Shown: one piece after another, positions 25,385-29,689 of the stretch
How the letters are laid out: each line of letters opens with the position of its first letter
Numbering within the stretch: the stretch's first letter is position 1
Source: Micrococcales bacterium
GTDB lineage: Bacteria; Actinomycetota; Actinomycetes; S36-B12; UBA10799
Reading direction: 5' to 3'
Assembly (NCBI GenBank): GCA_016719135.1
Contig: JADKAV010000031.1
Location: 1-29,689, forward strand
DNA: 29,689 bases
The notes under the pieces: model-generated
Told to the model about the DNA's origin: nothing
The model's input: only the letters and a program-made list of their open reading frames with translations
Database searches by the model: none
Made by a program: the position numbers and the translations under genes

Positions 25385-26500
25385 GCTGGCTCGAGCAGCA
25401 CGCCGAGCAGCGACGTGCCGCGGGGTTGCACCGCACACTGCGACCGCGCGTGTCCGGCCAGGTCGATATCGCCCCAACGACTACTTGGGCCTGGCGCGCG
25501 ACCACGATGTGATCGAGGCCGGGGTGACGGCGCTGCGACGGTGGGGGGCCGGCGCGACCGGATCCCGGCTGGTCAGCGGCCACACCGCCCTGCACGCGGA
25601 ACTGGAATCGGCACTGTCCAACCTGGTGGACGCCGAACGCACCCTCGTCTTCTCGTCGGGCTACCTGGCCAACCTCGCGGCCATCACCGCCCTCACCGAC
25701 GAGAACACCCTGTTGCTGTCCGACGCCTACAACCATGCCTCGATCGTCGACGCCTGCCGCCTGTCCCGAGCAGCGGTGACGGTCTACCGAACCGCGACGT
25801 CGCCGCGGTCGGCGGGCGCTCGCCAGCCCCCAGCCGCAGGCAGGTCATCGTCACCGACGCGGTGTTCAGCGTCGACGGTGATCTGGCGCCGCTTGCCGAA
25901 CTCGCCGACCTCGCTACGCAATTCGGGGCCCTGCTGGTCGTGGACGAGGCGCACAGCATCGGGGTGCTGGGCCATGCAGGAGCCGGTGCATGCTCCGCGG
26001 CCGGGGTCCTGGCCGGTGACGTGGTGCGAACCTTCACCCTGTCGAAATCGCTGGGCTCGCAGGGCGGCGCCATCGCAGCAACCGGCCCGGTGGTCGAGCA
26101 TCTGATCAACACCGCCCGGTCGTTCATCTTCGACACCGGCCTGGCGCCGGCCGCGGTGGGCAGTGCGCTCGCTGCCACGAGCAAGGTCCTGTCCCATCCC
26201 GAACTGCCCGAACAAGCGCGTGCCGCGACCCGCACGCTGGCCGCCCGTGCGGCATCAGCAGGCTGGACCGTGCACGATCACGACGCGGCCGTCGCCTCTA
26301 TCCCGGTAGGACGCTCCGAGGATGCGCTGCTGGCACAACGGGTCTGTGCGGACGCGGGCGTCGACGTCGGCTGTTTCCGCCCCCCTCGGTCCCCGACGGC
26401 ATCGCGCGCCTGCGGATGACCGGCCATGCCGACCCTGCCGTCGGACCTTGACGCCGTCGAGAAGGCCCTGACCATGGCACGTGATGAGGTGGCCGCATGA
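25381..26500 (+). CDS. bioF: 8-amino-7-oxononanoate synthase (about four frameshifts)
   Basis: BioF condenses pimeloyl thioester with alanine to give KAPA. The protein is recognisable only by joining frames: SWLEQHAEQRRAAGLHRTLR, then NDYLGLARDHDVIEAG with RWGAGATGSRLVSGHT and FSSGYLANLAAITAL, then VIVTDAVFSVDGD, DEAHSIGVLG and the PLP lysine in TFTLSKSLGSQGG, then SVPDGIARLRMTGHAD and a final LPSDLDAVEKALTMARDE. Breaks lie near 25475, 25789, 26385 and 26433; the first two are cured by one added base each. The joined length of about 372 residues is normal. The start overlaps the bioA stop and the end overlaps the bioD ATG (ATGA). All catalytic motifs survive, which argues for sequence errors over decay. 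Confidence 0.87.
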
Positions 26501-27209
26501 GTGTGTTGGCCATCACCGGAACTGGAACCGAGGTCGGCAAGACCATCGTGACTGCCGCGATCGCCGCCTTGTGCCCGGACGTCGTGACGGTGCTCAAACC
26601 CGCCCAGACCGGACTGCCGCTGGACGGCCGCGGGGACGTGGACGTGGTCAAAGCGCTGGTCCCACACGTCGAGACCCTGGAACTCGTGCGCTACCCCGAC
26701 CCTGCTGGCACCGGCCAGCGCCGCGCGCCGCAGCGGCATCCCGACCCTCGGCGTCGACGAGGTCGCCGAGGGGATCGAGGAGGCGGACGCCGATCTCGTG
26801 CTGATCGAAGGCGCCGGTGGCCTGCTGGTGCGCTTCAGCGACGAACCCGTGCTGACGTTCGCGGACCTGCTGGTCGAGCTGCAGGCCCCCGCGGTCCTGG
26901 TGGTCACGCCCCGACTCGGCACGCTCAACCACACGGCTCTGACTCTGGAAGCCATGCAGAACCGGGGCATCGAACTGGCCGGAGTGGTGATCGGCGCCTG
27001 GCCCCGGACTCCGGACCTCGCCAGTGTGAGCAACCTGCACGATCTGCAACTGCTCATCGGCGAACCCCTGGCCGGAGTCCTGCCCGAAGACATCGCCAGC
27101 GCCTGCCCCCGGGCGTTCGAGGAGGCGGCTGCGCGCAGCCTCTCCCCACGCTTCGGGGGGCGGTTCGATGCGGCTAGGTTTGTGGCAGACGCGAGAAGGA
27201 CTCCTGTGA
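26497..27209 (+). CDS. bioD: Dethiobiotin synthetase (frameshifted, 3' end uncertain)
   Basis: BioD closes the ureido ring of dethiobiotin with ATP and CO2. The N-terminus has the P-loop ITGTGTEVGKTIVTAA and the lysine of VLKPAQTG. Near 26703 the frame must shift (removing one base gives YPDPLAPASAARRSG) to reach LVLIEGAGGLLVRFSDE and the usual C-terminal half ending GGRFDAARFVADARR. That frame then runs without a stop straight into the bioB start region. A TGA at 27207-27209 overlaps the bioB GTG in another frame, and a TAG at 27175 lies in the third. One more indel near the 3' end is likely, so the exact end is unknown. Confidence 0.82.
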
Positions 27210-28218
27210 CCAGTAGACGCGACCCCGAGACCGGCATCTTGAACTGGCCGAGCGCGTGCTCGAAACCGGCGAGGGGCTGGCCGAGACCGACATCCTGCGA
27301 GTTCTGCAGGCGCCCGACGACCAGATCCCCGCCCTGCTCGACCTCGCCCACCAGGTGCGGATGCAGTGGTGTGGTCCCGAGGTCGAGGTGGAGGGCATCG
27401 TCTCGGTGAAGACCGGCGGCTGCCCCGAGGACTGCCACTTCTGCTCGCAGTCCGGGCTGTTCCCCTCCCCGGTGCGGGCCGCGTGGCTGGACATCCCGGG
27501 ACTTGTCGACGCGGCCGTGCAGACCGCGGCCACCGGCGCCACCGAATTCTGCATCGTGGCCGCTGTGCGCGGACCCGACGAGAAACTCATGACCCAGATG
27601 CGCGAAGCCGTCGCCGCGATCCGCGAGGCCGTCGACATCAATGTTGCCGCCAGCCTGGGCATCCTCACGCGCGAGCAGGTCGAAGACCTGAAGGCGATGG
27701 GCATCCACCGCTACAACCACAACCTCGAGACCGCCCGTTCCCACTTCCCGAAGGTGGTGACCACCCACACCTGGGACGAGCGCTGGGACACCCTGCAGAT
27801 GATCGCGGAGTCCGGCCTGGAGGTCTGCTGCGGCGGCATCGTGGGCATGGGCGAGAGTCTTGAGCAGCGCGCGGAGTTCGCCGCCCAGCTCGCCGAGCTG
27901 GGCCCCTACGAGGTGCCGCTGAACTTCTTCAATCCGCGACCCGGCACGCCCTTCGGCGACCTGCCGGTCATGGCGACCCGCGAGGCGCTGCGAACGATCG
28001 CCGCGTTCCGCCTGGCCCTGCCCCGCACGATCCTGCGATACGCCGGCGGACGTGAGCTGACCCTGGGCGACCCGGGCACCCGCGACGGCCTGCTCGGCGG
28101 CATCAACGCGGTGATCGTGGGCAACTACCTCACGACGCTGGGTCGCACCGCCGACTCCGACCTCGATATGTTGTCCGAACTGAACATGCCGATCAAGGCA
28201 CTGTCCGACTCCCTGTAA
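27206..28218 (+). CDS. bioB: Biotin synthase (one frameshift near the N-terminus)
   Basis: BioB is the radical SAM enzyme that inserts sulfur into dethiobiotin. The cluster motif CPEDCHFC is intact in SVKTGGCPEDCHFCSQSG, followed by the barrel with YNHNLETA and GGIVGMGES and a C-terminus ending in IKALSDSL. The GTG at 27206 has an AGAAGGA ribosome-binding site at 27194-27200. Reading TSRRDPETGIL and then ELAERVLETGEGLAE needs one inserted base near 27240; otherwise the frame would have to start at the GTG at 27256. The joined protein is about 338 residues, normal for the family. The next gene starts after 11 bases. Confidence 0.9.
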
Positions 28219-28222
28219 GGAG
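28217..28222 (+). promoter_or_regulatory. Strong ribosome-binding site (AAGGAG) for the 29-residue peptide gene
   Basis: AAGGAG overlaps the bioB stop codon and lies seven bases before the ATG at 28230. It is one of the best ribosome-binding sites in this cluster and supports translation of the tiny gene. Confidence 0.7.
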
Positions 28223-28229
28223 CCAACTC

Positions 28230-28319
28230 ATGATGAACACCAAGGGCCCGGTCGTGGCCGTCGTCGCCATCCTGCTGATCGTCGGCCTCGTCTGGGGCAT
28301 CTTGATCGGGCTGTTCTGA
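28230..28319 (+). CDS. 29-residue single-pass membrane peptide
   Basis: The gene encodes MMNTKGPVVAVV, followed by a hydrophobic segment AILLIVGLVWGILIGLF to the C-terminus: one membrane helix and almost nothing else. A strong AAGGAG lies at 28217-28222, and its TGA overlaps the ATG of the ThDP enzyme, so it is coupled to the neighbour. I do not recognise a family. It is not the biotin synthase auxiliary protein BsaP that follows bioB in mycobacteria, which is longer and rich in cysteine. Possible roles, such as membrane tethering of a neighbour or a leader-type peptide, are guesses. Confidence 0.6.
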   Translation: MMNTKGPVVAVVAILLIVGLVWGILIGLF

Positions 28320-29689
28320 TGACCAGCGGTCACGGTGGCTGGCACGCCATCGCAGCTGCGAAGGCGTACGGCGTCGAGACCCTGTTCACCCTCTCGGGCG
28401 CGCACATCTTCCCGCTGTTCGACGCGGCGGTCGGCGGCAAGGACGCGGTGGATGCCGCCGGCGACCCGCGCGTGGCCGAACGCAGCGGACCGATCCGCCT
28501 GGTCGACGTGCGCCACGAGGCGACCGCGGTCTTCGCCGCCGAAGGCACCGCCAAGCTGACCCGGACGCCGGGTTTCGCCGCGGTCACCGCAGGGCCCGGA
28601 GTCACGAACGCGCTCAGCGGCCTGACCAGCGCCTGGTTCAACTCGGTGCCCATGGTCGTGATGGGTGGGCGCTCCCCCGACTTCCGCTGGGGATCGGGTG
28701 CTTTGCAGGAGATGGACCACCTGCCGATCGTGTCGCCGGTCACCAAGTACGCGAAGACCGCGCACGACCCCGCCCAGATCGGCGCGATGACCGCCGCCGC
28801 CTTCCAGGCCGCCACTTCCGCACATCGCGGTCCGGCGTTCCTGGATGTGCCGATGGACATCTTCTACGCGCCGGTGGAGGCCCCCGACCCGGTGCGGCAC
28901 GTGGACCCTGACCGCACCCCCGATCCGGAGGCGGTCACTCGGGCCGCCGGCATGCTCGCAGGGCGCAACGCCCGGTGCTGATCCTCGGCTCGGACGTGTG
29001 GAACGACTTCGCCGAGCAGGCCGCCGTTCGACTCGCCCAGACCTTGCAAGTGCCGGTGATCCCCAACGGCATGGGCCGCGGTGTGATCCCCAGCGGCCAC
29101 CCACTGCTGGTGACCCGAGCACGCTCACAAGCCCTGAAGAACGCCGATCTGGTCGTGGTCGTCGGCACCCCGCTGGACTTCCGACTGGGTTACGGCAAGT
29201 TCGGTCCCACCGACGCCCCGGCCGAAGTGGTGCATGTGGTCGACCACCCCGACCAGGTCTCCCACCACGCTTCACCCACAGCTTCGGTCGTCGGCGACCT
29301 GTCCACGACTCTGGACGCGATCACCGTGGCCTGGGAGTCCCACCCTCAGCACCTCGCGCGCAGCGAGTGGCTCAGCGGGCTGCAGGAGGCCGTCCACGCA
29401 GCGATCGTCAAGGATGGCGACGTCCTGAACAGCACAGTCGATCCGATCCACCCAGCGCGCATCTACGGGGAGTTGAACCAGCGACTGGCCGACGATGCGG
29501 TCGTGATCGGCGACGGTGGTGATTTCGTGAGCTTCGCCGGCAAGTTCGTGGAACCGCGCAAGCCCGGCCACTGGCTGGATCCCGGTCCCTACGGATGCCT
29601 CGGCACCGGGCTCGGATACGCGATGGCTTCGGCGATCGCCAAGCCCAGTTCACAGACTGTGCTGCTCATGGGCGACGGCGCCGCTGGCT
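28319..29689 (+). CDS. IlvG/acetolactate synthase-like ThDP enzyme (one frameshift, cut by window end)
   Basis: The N-terminal ThDP-binding PYR domain has TLFTLSGAHIFPLF, the catalytic glutamate E67 in DVRHEATAVFAAEG, AVTAGPGVTNALSG, and RWGSGALQEMDHLP. The frame stops at 28981, but one added base near 28963 continues as AQRPVLILGSDVW, the central domain, and the PP domain up to VLLMGDGA at the window edge. It resembles mycobacterial IlvG (Rv1820) more than the biosynthetic IlvB, so pyruvate condensation is possible but unproven; an oxalyl- or 2-hydroxyacyl-CoA lyase-type reaction is another option. It is coupled to the 29-residue peptide and sits downstream of the biotin genes. The C-terminus is missing. 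Confidence 0.82.

Noticed and set aside
24077..28218. Biotin operon as a true pseudogene cluster
   Set aside because: Not excluded, but not called: motifs and codon usage remain intact in every broken gene, and non-biotin neighbours (pdtaS, IlvG-like) show the same single-base breaks, which points to sequence quality.
28230..28319. 29-residue peptide as BsaP (biotin synthase auxiliary protein)
   Set aside because: BsaP is longer and cysteine-containing; this peptide has no cysteine and is essentially one membrane helix.

Overview
The window is GC-rich, densely coded DNA from an actinobacterium (Actinomycetota). Lineage markers are the fused E2/E1 2-oxoglutarate dehydrogenase (Kgd), a WhiB1-type regulator convergent with a PdtaS-type sensor kinase (the same arrangement as Rv3219/Rv3220c in Mycobacterium tuberculosis), a SigF-family sigma factor coupled to an RsbW-like protein, and many TAnnnT -10 boxes placed 6-7 bases before a start codon, as in leaderless actinobacterial transcripts. 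I cannot place it below class from sequence alone.

Layout. 1-2349: assimilatory sulfur block (sulfite reductase C-terminus, a 44-residue zinc-ribbon protein, CysH, a sirohydrochlorin chelatase). 2418-3587: acyl-CoA dehydrogenase. 3744-8487: kgd, a 56-residue DUF6104-like protein and a GAF-GGDEF diguanylate cyclase, apparently one operon. 8488-8645: a palindromic repeat element. 8646-11210: an MDR oxidoreductase divergent from a secreted beta-propeller protein whose tail is broken by frameshifts. 11256-16451: threonine aldolase, AhpD-like protein, TrpB2 and a helicase-associated protein. 16528-18751: malic enzyme divergent from a solute-binding lipoprotein. 18809-21347: RsbW-like protein with sigma factor, a small membrane protein and a diacylglycerol-kinase-family protein. 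21435-24012: whiB1 with a CRP-like upstream site, a strong terminator, a large repeat array, and pdtaS. 24077-29689: bioA-bioF-bioD-bioB, a 29-residue membrane peptide and an IlvG-like ThDP enzyme cut off by the window end.

Two patterns stand out. First, a repeat family made of 19-bp units (8-bp core TCCAACGC plus an 11-bp spacer usually carrying GTAC), arranged as three units facing three units, appears once at 8517-8627 and twice at 22103-22423. Both loci lie between the 3' ends of convergent genes. I do not recognise this family. Second, the genes from 22.5 kb to the right end (pdtaS, bioA, bioF, bioD, bioB, ilvG-like) are almost all interrupted by small frameshifts, although the interrupted protein sequence stays conserved, while nearly every gene to the left is intact. 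Uneven sequence quality is the simplest explanation; operon decay is the alternative.
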